Origin: Acinetobacter piscicola
GTDB taxonomy: Bacteria; Pseudomonadota; Gammaproteobacteria; Pseudomonadales; Moraxellaceae
Assembly: GCF_015218165.1 (NCBI RefSeq)
Contig: NZ_CP048659.1
Location: forward strand, 2,914,001 to 2,978,000
Direction: 5' to 3'
Length of the DNA stretch: 64,000 nucleotides
The position numbers and the translations under genes were made by a program. Within the stretch, counting starts at the first letter, position 1; each line of letters starts with the position of its first letter. Below the pieces are notes generated by a model. That model saw nothing but the letters and a program-made list of their open reading frames with translations, searched no databases and was not told the DNA's origin. Positions 35,466 to 43,885 of the stretch are shown here, piece by piece.

Positions 35466-35964
35466 TCCCACTGTGGCGTCTGATGCTGATTAATCTGTTG
35501 GCGGTAGGTCGCCTGAATTAGAGGAACAAAGCTGCCATTTTCATAAACATAATGCTTGGTATAAAGGTTGGTTGACTCATAAGCCAAGGTGTCACCATCC
35601 CAACCATATTGCGTGGTTTCGGTATAGTGACTGCGTCCTGCTTGGATGTGTTGTTTAGATTTTTCTATACGTCGTCCGAGTGCATCATAACGGTAATGCG
35701 TTTCGGCTTTATCATTTTTACTACGAATGAGCCTGCCGAGTGCATCCCATTCAAAGTGTTGTATATGTCCACCATCACTTTGTTTGATGAGTTGTCCGTA
35801 TTCGTCATATTGGTATTTTTGATTGATGTAATCCTGCACCACATTATTGATGAGGCTGTTATAGCCGTGTTTATGGGTCGGTTCAAAGTAGGTGTCTTGA
35901 CGTGTATTGCTATATGGGCTTTGTTGATGGCTTTGTGTTTTGTTTGGATTAATGATGTTGGTTA

Positions 35965-36137
35965 ATGGGTTAGGGAAAACTGCACCTCTAACCCATAGCT
36001 ATTATTATAGATAAATAATTCTCTGTGACTACATTTTTCAATTAAGTTAATAAATATCAAAATATTATATTAATATTAAATATAACCTAAAGATTCTATC
36101 TAGCTTTATTAGATTTATTCAAAAAATCCATTGACAA
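35965..36137. other. Cassette 2-3 spacer with boundary hairpin
   Basis: No gene. At the exact 5' edge of the rhs cassette 3 core lies a perfect inverted repeat, ATGGGTTAG (35965-35973) and CTAACCCAT (35988-35996). The rest is AT-rich and featureless. Confidence 0.5.
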
Positions 36138-36542
36138 CTATAAACTGAAGGAAATATCGGCTGTGCCATAATCAAGTATTTCATAAGTTTCAGCATTTAT
36201 TTGTAATCCACGCCCATGTTCTCGCTCAAAATCAAGACTAAATTCTAATCCAAAAATTATATAATCAGCTGATTGTTCACTTAAAACATATAAGGTTATC
36301 AACCTTAATCCCTTAGTATCTCCTGTATCTTTAAAGACTCGATCTTTTGCTATTTCAAACCATTTACTAGAACTATTAATAAATGTAATAATTTTATTTT
36401 TAAAATCATTACTTACGATTTCTTCAGCTAAACTTAAACCATCTGACAATGCTAAAATGAAGGGCTCTTTTTGCTCCGCAATTTTTACATCTGATAACAT
36501 TAAATTTTCATCAAAAATAATATCTTGAGGTTTCATTTTCAT
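36138..36542 (-). CDS. DUF6985-like immunity-type protein
   Basis: 134 residues. The C-terminal pattern YIIFGLEFSLDFEREHGRGL and ILDYGTADISFSL matches the DUF6985 group (GLEFxxxxDPEHGxG...G.AD..F), small proteins common beside polymorphic toxins. GGAG lies 5 bases before the ATG. It follows an rhs core whose toxin is lost except for a short tail, so it is an orphan immunity gene. Confidence 0.7.
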   Translation of the reverse strand: MKMKPQDIIFDENLMLSDVKIAEQKEPFILALSDGLSLAEEIVSNDFKNKIITFINSSSKWFEIAKDRVFKDTGDTKGLRLITLYVLSEQSADYIIFGLEFSLDFEREHGRGLQINAETYEILDYGTADISFSL

Positions 36543-36589
36543 TTACTCCATAAAATTAAGAATGTGGGCACTTTAACTTATTTAATTCT

Positions 36590-37215
36590 TTAGCTTTATC
36601 TATTTTGGTCACTCATTTCCTGTGGTGTGCCTAGGTGGTCACAATGGTAGAACCATACACGGTCAAATGCGTTGGCTTTTTTGTTCCGTATGCCACAGTG
36701 GATCTTTGTCGTAGTCGTATTGGTTTGTCCACTGTGGCGTTTGGTGCTGGTTGATCTGTTGTCTATACGTCGCTTGAATTAAAGGAACGAAACTACCATT
36801 TTCATAAACATAATGTTTGGTGTATTGATTTGAGCTTTCATACGCCATGGTGTCACCATCCCAACCGTATTGGGTGGTTTCAGTATAATGGTTTCGCCCT
36901 GCTTGGCTATGCTGTTTCTGTTTTTCAATGCGTCGACCCAATGCATCGTATCTGTAGTGGGTTTCTACTTTGTCATTTTTACTGCGAACAAGCCTACCCA
37001 ATGCATCCCATTCAAAGTACTGTAAATGTCCACCCTCGCTTTGACGGATCATTTGACCATAGTCATCGTATTGATATTTTTGGTTGATGTAATCCTGTAC
37101 CACATTATTTACAAGGCTGTTATAGCCATGTTTATGGGTAGGCTCAAAGTAGGTGTCTTGGCGTGTATTGCTATATGGGGTTTGTTGATGACTTTGTGTT
37201 TTATTTGGATTGATG
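36590..37215 (-). pseudogene. rhs cassette 2: Rhs core remnant with toxin deleted
   Basis: The core begins near INPNKTQSHQQTPYSNTRQD (37215), covers the repeats to the LWHTEQK codons, and is shifted by an extra T in the T-run near 36680-36685. It stops abruptly after PQEMSDQ. The next bases, in another frame, read KIDKAKELNKLKCPHS and stop, which looks like the last codons of a lost toxin joined to the core. The [10 protein letters not shown] hallmark and toxin body are absent. Confidence 0.78.
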
Positions 37216-37259
37216 TACTTGCAAAGTCAACTGTAAATGTCAACAAACCCTATTTAAAC

Positions 37260-38039
37260 TTAATACATACCGTTAGTGATACATAGTTGTCCAGTTGGAT
37301 ATTCACCTTGCCAACCACAGGGGAAAAAATTACTTTTATAAGCATCCAATAAAAGATTAATTAATTTTTCTGAATATTTAACATAAGTTGCCATTAATAT
37401 CAGATGAATATCACTTTCTATATCATCTAAAAAATAATAAAAAACCTTATTATTATCATCAATTTTTTTTTCTATAACTTCATTCAAATAGTTTATTTTT
37501 TCTTCAAATAATTTTATATTTATTCTTTCTCTAAAAATAATGCTATAAATTTCTTTTGAAATACTACTTCTTAAATCATTCCAACTCTCATATGGTTCAT
37601 CTACATCTTGATCGTGAGCTATCACTTTTGCCAAATTAAAATCTACGATTTTAAAAGTATTTTTATTAAATACTTCTTCAGTAGATTTACTCGTTAAAAA
37701 ATTATGTTCAAAAAAACAATAAATTTCATTAAACTCTTCTGAAAAACCTAATATTTTGTCTTTTATCAGCTCTGAATTTTCTTTCATTAAGTTCTCAAAT
37801 TTTTTAATTTTATTGTATTCACCACCTAATGCTTTAAACTTAGTTATTAAATAATTAATTTTTACTTTATTAATTTCAACTTGTTTAAATTCAACTTCAA
37901 CAAGTAACAACTCAATAACACTTCTTAGTAAAGCTTCATCATCACTTTCAACTAAAATTTTTTCAAGAATATTTGTAGCTTCTACAAGCTTATCAAATTT
38001 TATTAATTTTTTCGCATAATCTATTTTTTGAGTATTCAT
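37260..38039 (-). CDS. Immunity-type protein of rhs cassette 1
   Basis: 259 residues from ATG 38039 (MNTQKIDYAKKLIKF), chosen for AGGAGA 9 bases upstream inside the toxin's final codons; the longer frame would overlap the toxin. Mostly helical, TPR-like in the first 60 residues, otherwise unrecognised, ending GWQGEYPTGQLCITNGMY. The position directly after the AHH nuclease toxin makes cognate immunity likely. Confidence 0.7.
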   Translation of the reverse strand: MNTQKIDYAKKLIKFDKLVEATNILEKILVESDDEALLRSVIELLLVEVEFKQVEINKVKINYLITKFKALGGEYNKIKKFENLMKENSELIKDKILGFSEEFNEIYCFFEHNFLTSKSTEEVFNKNTFKIVDFNLAKVIAHDQDVDEPYESWNDLRSSISKEIYSIIFRERINIKLFEEKINYLNEVIEKKIDDNNKVFYYFLDDIESDIHLILMATYVKYSEKLINLLLDAYKSNFFPCGWQGEYPTGQLCITNGMY

Positions 38040-38040
38040 T

Positions 38041-40118
38041 TTAATATCTCCTAGATGATTTGATATATCTAGCCCAATCTCCATTTTTCAAACCTGTTGG
38101 TTCATCACAAATAGTTTTATATAAGGGAAGTTTTTTACTTCTTAATGCTGAATCTAAACTTCTTTGCAATTCTTGAACTGCTCTCTTTCTACCATTTGCA
38201 TCATTAGCATATTTTTTACCTATATGATCTAATTCTGATCCAACAGCTTTATTATAGTCTGAATGATACCCACTATGAGAACTAATAAAATCATTCGGTT
38301 TTTTGGGTAACATCATTCCATTTGAAGCACTATTCATTTTAAAACCAATATTTTTTAAAGTATCATGATCTTCAAAATCTTCAGGTATAATATGGTGAGC
38401 TTGCTTACCAGGCCAATTACATTGCCCCGTAACATTTCTTCCTAACTCCTTTGAATTTTTTTTCTTTCTTTCTAACCCTAAAGGATCAATCCACTCCACT
38501 GGATTCGGTGCATACGCATAAATATTATTACCACCCAACAATCCAATCGGATCTTTACTTATAAACCGTCCTACATAAGGTGAATAATAACGATATCTGT
38601 TGTAGTGTAAACCTGTTTCTTGGTCGAAATACTGACCCTGAAAACGGATGTTATTGGTAATAATTTCACTATCCCAAATATCTCGTTTGCTATGGTTTTC
38701 AGTTTTACATTCACCCCAAGCTTTGTAATTCGCACTCCAAACAATCGCCCCTGTTTGATCCGTCATTTCCTGTGGCGTACCTAGGTGGTCACAGTGGTAG
38801 AACCATACTCGGTCAAAGGTGTTGGCTTTTTGTTCTGTATGCCATAACGGATCTTTGTCGTAGTCGTATTGGTTTGTCCACTGTGGCGTCTGGTGTTGGT
38901 TAATCTGTTGCCTGTACGTGGCTTGTATTAAAGGGACAAAACTACCATTTTCATAGACATAGTGTTTGGTATATTGGTTGCTACTCTCATAAGCGAGCGT
39001 ATCGCCATCCCAACCGTATTGTGTGGTTTCGGTGTAATGGTTTCTACCAGCTTGAATGTGCTGTTTGGATTTTTCAATCCGTCGACCCAAGGCATCATAT
39101 CGGTAATAGGTTTCGGCTTTGTCATTTTTGCTACGAACAAGTCTGCCAAGTGCATCCCACTTAAAATACTGTAAATGCCCACCTTCACTTTGGCGGATCA
39201 TTTGCCCATAGTCATCATATTGGTATTTCTGATTGATATAATCCTGCACCACGTTATTGACGAGGCTGTTATAGCCATGTTTATGGGTAGGCTCAAAGTA
39301 GGTGTTTTGTTTGTGGTTATGTATGCCTTGATTTGAGTGCTGTGTTTTGTTTGGATTGATAATGTTGCTTGCAGGGTCAAAGGCAAAAGTTTCTTGTCCC
39401 AGTGCGCTATTGGCTTGGAGTAAGCGTCCAACTGGGTCATATTTGTATTCGATATGTCCACGTCGTTTGTCGTGGATATCCGTCAGTTGTCCGACTTTGT
39501 CATAGTGATACAGTCGTTTCAGTAAGGCTTTGGTTTGGCTTTGCGCATTGTTTTGTTGCGTATTTTGATTGGCAGTATAGCCTGCTTCATTGTCCTGTTC
39601 GATATGTTGCAGGATTAAACGTCCCACTTGATCGTATTGCTGTTGTTGGCTCAGTCCATTGGCATAGTGGCGTTCGATTTCTCGATGCAAATCATCTCGT
39701 TTAAAGCTGACGGTGTCTTTACCATTGAGCGCCAAGCCGTAAACATGCCCACTACCATAAAGTAACCAATCCACTTTTTGTCCATCGGGACGGTGGGTGG
39801 TGGTGCGATTATTCAGTTCATCGTAGAGGTGTTGCCATACTGCTGTACGTTGGGTTTTGCTGTCATGATGATGTTCATGGCTAAGGTTACCCACTTCATT
39901 ATAGAAAAATTGTACACGGCTGCTCTCATTTTTCGCTTGGATCAGTTGTCCATTGCCATCGTAGGCAAATTCTTCACTAATCGCATGTTCTAGGCGTTGT
40001 AGGGCATTTTCAGCATTCAGTTCTTCTGCATCTTCATCTTGCTCAAGGAGCAATTTTTCAATGTTGTGGCTAAAGCCTGCGGTACGTTGGATTAAACGCC
40101 CCATGGCATTATAATGGA
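38041..40118 (-). pseudogene. rhs cassette 1: truncated Rhs with AHH nuclease toxin
   Basis: The longest uninterrupted Rhs piece: 687 codons from the ATG at 40104 (MGRLIQRTAGF), with core homology reaching 40118 just after an in-frame TAA. All YD repeats, the Trp codon in GAIVWSANYK and [13 protein letters not shown] are intact. The tip is a clear AHH endonuclease: KQAHHIIPEDFEDHD, SASNGMMLP and SSHSGYHSDYNKAV. Normal Rhs effectors exceed 1300 residues with an N-terminal PAAR or chaperone-binding region, which is missing. It is a truncated orphan, though a product could be made from the internal ATG. Confidence 0.8.
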
Positions 40119-40175
40119 ACGTCTGTACTTACTTTAGAGTTCATATATCGATTCCTACGATATAGTTTTTATATT

Positions 40176-41327
40176 TTATTTCTGCAAGGTCAATCCTGTC
40201 TTTGGATCTAAGCCTTTGGCTTTTGCTAATCTTTCAACAAGTGCTTCGCTTGGTTTTTCAGGACTTGGTCCTTCATACCAACGTTGAAATGCAATCTTTC
40301 CATCCCATGCAGGCAGTTTAGCAGGAGGTAAAGGGACGATTTGGTCTAAGTCAGGAACTTTGGGGTTGAGATAGTCGTTTGTTGATAAATAATCTTGGAT
40401 AATGGCATAACGTTTACTGCGATCAAGATCAAGATCAAGATCAAGGTTAAAACTATTATCTGGAGAATCCTTTGGAATATCTTTTGATTTAAAATCAAAA
40501 GCATGCATCAATCTTAAAGCACCCTGATTACTACCTTGCTTAGTTGCATTATGAAATGCTTGTAAAGCAACTTTCAGGTCTTTTTTATCACGAGTTTGCA
40601 TTCCATAAAAAATACTTGCTTCTCCATACCCATTTTCTGATGAACATTTTACTAATTCTTGTGAAAATTCCCATCTTTTATCATGCGTAACATCATCCTG
40701 TATTTGCATGATCACATTCGATAATTCAAATTGTGCTTCTGCACTACCCAACTCAGCAGCCTTCCTTAAAAATTTATATTGCCCATAGTCTTCTGTTGTC
40801 AAATCCCCATTTTCTATGGCACCATAAGTTTTATAGTAAGCTGTTGCTGGAAGCTGTTTTACTAGTTCTTTATTCAAATCAAATATTTCTTGCTCGCTAT
40901 CGACACTTTTTATTTTTCCTTCTTCAAGCAAGTACTGCAATCGTACATTGGCTTTATAATCACCATTGGCTGCTGCAATGCGGTAGTAATGAGCTAGGCT
41001 GTCAAATAGGCCTTCTTTTTCATCCCATAGATTATGTAAATCATGGTAATACGCATAATTATAAAGTGCTTGAGTTTCAGGAGATAGTGCTGGTTTTTCT
41101 TGAATTTTGCATTGAAAAGTATAATCTTGTATAAATTGGTTTGCCATTTGTTTATCCTGTTTTCGTTGTTTTGCTTCGCAATAGGCTGGGCGTGGCGCAC
41201 TCGGTCCACCTCCTAAGTCTAGGCTGAAATCACAGTCAAAAAAATATTTTGCTTTATAGCCTAAAAAAACAATTAAAATAATAACGATGCTCAAAATCGT
41301 ATAAATAACTTCTTTTTTATTCTTCAT
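40176..41327 (-). CDS. Membrane-anchored Sel1-repeat protein (DUF6396-like)
   Basis: 383 residues. One N-terminal transmembrane helix (VIYTILSIVIILIVFLGYK), a Cys/Pro-rich linker, then Sel1-like helical repeats (YRIAAANGDYKANVRLQYLL, LRKAAELGSAEAQFELSNVI, FHNATKQGSNQGALRLMHAF) and a C-terminal DUF6396-like block. Such proteins often accompany T6SS lipase and Rhs modules in Acinetobacter and may be immunity proteins facing the periplasm. Role here is inferred from context. Confidence 0.65.
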   Translation of the reverse strand: MKNKKEVIYTILSIVIILIVFLGYKAKYFFDCDFSLDLGGGPSAPRPAYCEAKQRKQDKQMANQFIQDYTFQCKIQEKPALSPETQALYNYAYYHDLHNLWDEKEGLFDSLAHYYRIAAANGDYKANVRLQYLLEEGKIKSVDSEQEIFDLNKELVKQLPATAYYKTYGAIENGDLTTEDYGQYKFLRKAAELGSAEAQFELSNVIMQIQDDVTHDKRWEFSQELVKCSSENGYGEASIFYGMQTRDKKDLKVALQAFHNATKQGSNQGALRLMHAFDFKSKDIPKDSPDNSFNLDLDLDLDRSKRYAIIQDYLSTNDYLNPKVPDLDQIVPLPPAKLPAWDGKIAFQRWYEGPSPEKPSEALVERLAKAKGLDPKTGLTLQK

Positions 41328-41372
41328 AAATCAATCCTATGATTTTAGAGAATCTCGTGGATATAAACCCCT

Positions 41373-41513
41373 CTAAATGCTTAAAAAATACTCTAATCGC
41401 TTATAGAGTAGCTTTTGCATTTTTTCTCTGATCAGACCTTCATCTAAAAAGTTATATAACACTAGAAAAATCTCACTTAAATTTTCGGGAGCATTACCGT
41501 TCAACTGCAACAT
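41373..41513 (-). CDS. 46-residue coupled small protein
   Basis: The ATG (41513-41511) overlaps the stop of the DUF2931 gene as TAATG, giving strong translational coupling. The product starts MLQLNGNAPENLSEIFLVLY, is amphipathic and helical, and ends LLYKRLEYFLSI. It may be a real small protein of the lipase-immunity operon, or the end of a larger gene whose front was lost. No family recognised. Confidence 0.45.
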   Translation of the reverse strand: MLQLNGNAPENLSEIFLVLYNFLDEGLIREKMQKLLYKRLEYFLSI

Positions 41514-42535
41514 TAACGTACTAATTCTGAAATACTAAAATCATCAAATTCAATTTTTTGATCATCTTGTTGAAAATATAAAAAACCATGATCAGCATCT
41601 GGAAGATCAATGAATACATTCACCAAAGAGGTATTTTTAAAATGCTTCTTATAAAAATCATAACTATTATTCAACTGTATACGATAACGCTTTACTTGAC
41701 CTTGATCTTCAACATCCGCCACAATTTCACTAGGAATACTTTTTATTTCTTGTTGGGCGGTATTTTCAAATAGTTGCGTATATTCGCCATTTAATGTACG
41801 TACAGCATAAGCCAATATTTTTTTCTCACCTTGAATATTTAATCGCCAACGCACTGCTGTAAAAAAATCTTCTTTATAATTCTGATCGATTTCATTCACA
41901 ATGGTGCCGTAATCTTTTTTCATGGCGATCCTAAATTCTGCTTGGCTTATGACCTCCTGACCTTGAATTGCCCATGTTTCATGAACATGTTGTGACCATT
42001 CATATTGAATGGGTTGTGCCTGATAGGTTGCAAGAAGTTGTGTAGGAATACCATTTAAATAGACATATACTTTCCCTTTTGGCGCCACATTCACAACAAT
42101 TTGATCATATTTTGTGACCCTATTTCCTGCACGTGTTGTAAACAAATCTAAGATTTTTTCATCCTTTAATGCATGGGCGATTTTTTCTTTTGGCAAATCA
42201 AATTCACCGCGCCAAAATTGATTTTCGGTCACAGAGAACCACATGACCTCCATTTTAGAGGGGACTTCCATCACCATCGCAGGTGAATTTTGTACGCCAC
42301 TGCCTAATTGTCCTTGCGTGGCATTATCTCCACCAAAATGGGTGATAACATCTCCCTGATCGTTTTTTAACACAGAATGAGTATGATTATATTCCGAGAT
42401 ATATCCTTTGGGATAACCCACGTAAACCGCATAATTTGCCTGCTCAAGCATATTTCTTTTCCATAAAACTAAAACACAAATAATCAAAATGCCAAGAAGG
42501 CTACATATCAAAATAATCTTTGCTTTTTTATTCAA
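41513..42535 (-). CDS. DUF2931-like membrane-anchored protein, candidate lipase immunity
   Basis: 340 residues. An N-terminal transmembrane or signal-anchor helix (IILICSLLGILIICVLVLW) is followed by a periplasmic domain with the DUF2931-type block PSKMEVMWFSVTENQFWRGE. It uses a TTG start directly after the lipase stop (TAATTG) with AAGGA upstream. A membrane-tethered periplasmic protein right behind a T6SS phospholipase is the expected form of its immunity, since the lipase acts on membranes from the periplasm. Confidence 0.65.
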   Translation of the reverse strand: MNKKAKIILICSLLGILIICVLVLWKRNMLEQANYAVYVGYPKGYISEYNHTHSVLKNDQGDVITHFGGDNATQGQLGSGVQNSPAMVMEVPSKMEVMWFSVTENQFWRGEFDLPKEKIAHALKDEKILDLFTTRAGNRVTKYDQIVVNVAPKGKVYVYLNGIPTQLLATYQAQPIQYEWSQHVHETWAIQGQEVISQAEFRIAMKKDYGTIVNEIDQNYKEDFFTAVRWRLNIQGEKKILAYAVRTLNGEYTQLFENTAQQEIKSIPSEIVADVEDQGQVKRYRIQLNNSYDFYKKHFKNTSLVNVFIDLPDADHGFLYFQQDDQKIEFDDFSISELVR

Positions 42536-43885
42536 TTATCTAAATCCTTCAGTCACTTGTGGACGTATCGGATTGCTATAATTATAGGATTGATCGGCAT
42601 TTCGTGTTTTACTTAAAATTGTTCCACCATTTGCAATAGTTCCATAACCCAATGAATTATGAATAAATAAATTATATATGGTCTTCATTTCTTCTGGATT
42701 ATTTAAAATAGGAACATGATATCCTCCTCCTTTCTTCTGATAATTTTGCAAGACATATGCTAATGCACCTGAATAAAAACGATTTAAAAGATCAATCTTT
42801 TTCATATCATTTACGCCTCGCTCTAAAGAAGAACTACTAATTTTTTGATAAGATGCTCGTCGATTCGCAAGTTCATACATAATATTTCCGACAATAAATT
42901 GATAATGAAAATATGTTTTCCTATTAGCATATAGTTTAGGTATGAAATTATCGCGCCCGCTCATCTCCATTTTTTTTGTTATTTGCTCAGTTTTATAATA
43001 TCCTTTATTCACAAACCATTGATAATCAATATATTCAGCACCTTGATACTGCGCAGCTCGATCTTGCCGACCTAATGCTTTGTTAGTTTCTAAATAAATT
43101 TCAGAATATCCACCACCGATATCTGAATGTGCGCCAGGAAAACTACATTCAAAGCCTATACCGTCTCGAATAGCCCCTCGAATACGTGTTAGAGGGAAAT
43201 GTTCACGATAATCATTCTGCGCTGTTAAATGTGCAATGTAATTAATACCTTCAGGTTTACCAATATCTAAGCCTAATTCTCTGACATCGTTATAATGTCT
43301 CGTTCCATCTGATGAAACTGTATCGAAAATGCCAACAAAATTAATTTTTGCTTTTTTCCATTCTTCATGTTTCTGATCGACCCACGCCCCTCCTAATGTC
43401 GACCTTAATAAATGACAAAAATATCGTGCCCAAGCCGCACCTCGACTAAAGCCATACACATTAATCACGACATTCGCTTTATTTCTACTCCCAACAAGAT
43501 TATTTAAACGATGTAAGAGTTCAGAAACACGTGTCCATCGCCCCGATCCTCCCATTGCTAGCCCCAAACCACGACTATCATCTGATTGACCCTGTGTTGT
43601 ACCAGATCCTTCGGCATATAATTTCTTCACGGTATCTGTTTCCCGCATCGCCATAAATAAAAGTGCAATATTTGAATAATAATTCTCATAACTTACGCTT
43701 CCATCTGGCGAGCTTCGAGGATTCGTTCTATGTGATGCGGTATTAAATCGATTATTCCCCGTGCCATCAAAAAAAACATGTACTGTAAATATGTCTAGGT
43801 TGGCATCAACATGAGTATTTCCTGGAGGTGTTGTATTTCCTATAGTAAGTGCTTGTTCTCCTGGTTTTTTTTGAATTTCAGCCAT
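42536..43885 (-). CDS. Tle1-type T6SS phospholipase effector (DUF2235)
   Basis: 449 residues from ATG 43885, which overlaps the vgrG stop by eight bases (ATGGCTGA) behind GAGG. An alpha/beta hydrolase of DUF2235: VHVFFDGTGNNRFNT near 35-49, nucleophile elbow YGFSRGAAWARYF (Ser147), VGIFDTVSSDG (acidic residue) and PGAHSDIGGGYSE (His). This is the catalytic triad layout of Tle1, which cleaves phospholipids of the recipient's membranes. The overlap with vgrG indicates it is that VgrG's cargo. Confidence 0.9.
   Translation of the reverse strand: MAEIQKKPGEQALTIGNTTPPGNTHVDANLDIFTVHVFFDGTGNNRFNTASHRTNPRSSPDGSVSYENYYSNIALLFMAMRETDTVKKLYAEGSGTTQGQSDDSRGLGLAMGGSGRWTRVSELLHRLNNLVGSRNKANVVINVYGFSRGAAWARYFCHLLRSTLGGAWVDQKHEEWKKAKINFVGIFDTVSSDGTRHYNDVRELGLDIGKPEGINYIAHLTAQNDYREHFPLTRIRGAIRDGIGFECSFPGAHSDIGGGYSEIYLETNKALGRQDRAAQYQGAEYIDYQWFVNKGYYKTEQITKKMEMSGRDNFIPKLYANRKTYFHYQFIVGNIMYELANRRASYQKISSSSLERGVNDMKKIDLLNRFYSGALAYVLQNYQKKGGGYHVPILNNPEEMKTIYNLFIHNSLGYGTIANGGTILSKTRNADQSYNYSNPIRPQVTEGFR

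Larger units (their letters stand above)
34568..35964 (-). pseudogene. rhs cassette 3: truncated Rhs core with HHI/AHH-like nuclease end
   Basis: The core starts near NIINPNKTQSHQQSPYSN and is damaged three times: a 60-base hairpin element at 35406-35465, TGA at 35272-35274 (shared Trp-to-stop), and a 63-base hairpin element at 35187-35249. The terminal part from [14 protein letters not shown] is open and carries [13 protein letters not shown]. The unique tip has [16 protein letters not shown], then [16 protein letters not shown], resembling AHH/HNH-type endonuclease toxins with a His-His-Ile core. Only a C-terminal fragment could be translated. Confidence 0.75.

Noticed and set aside
40428..40450. 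GATCAA triplet-like run in the Sel1 gene encoding Asp-Leu repeats
   Set aside because: A short six-base tandem repeat coding DLDLDLDLD. It may vary in length but keeps the frame, and nothing more can be claimed from one sequence.
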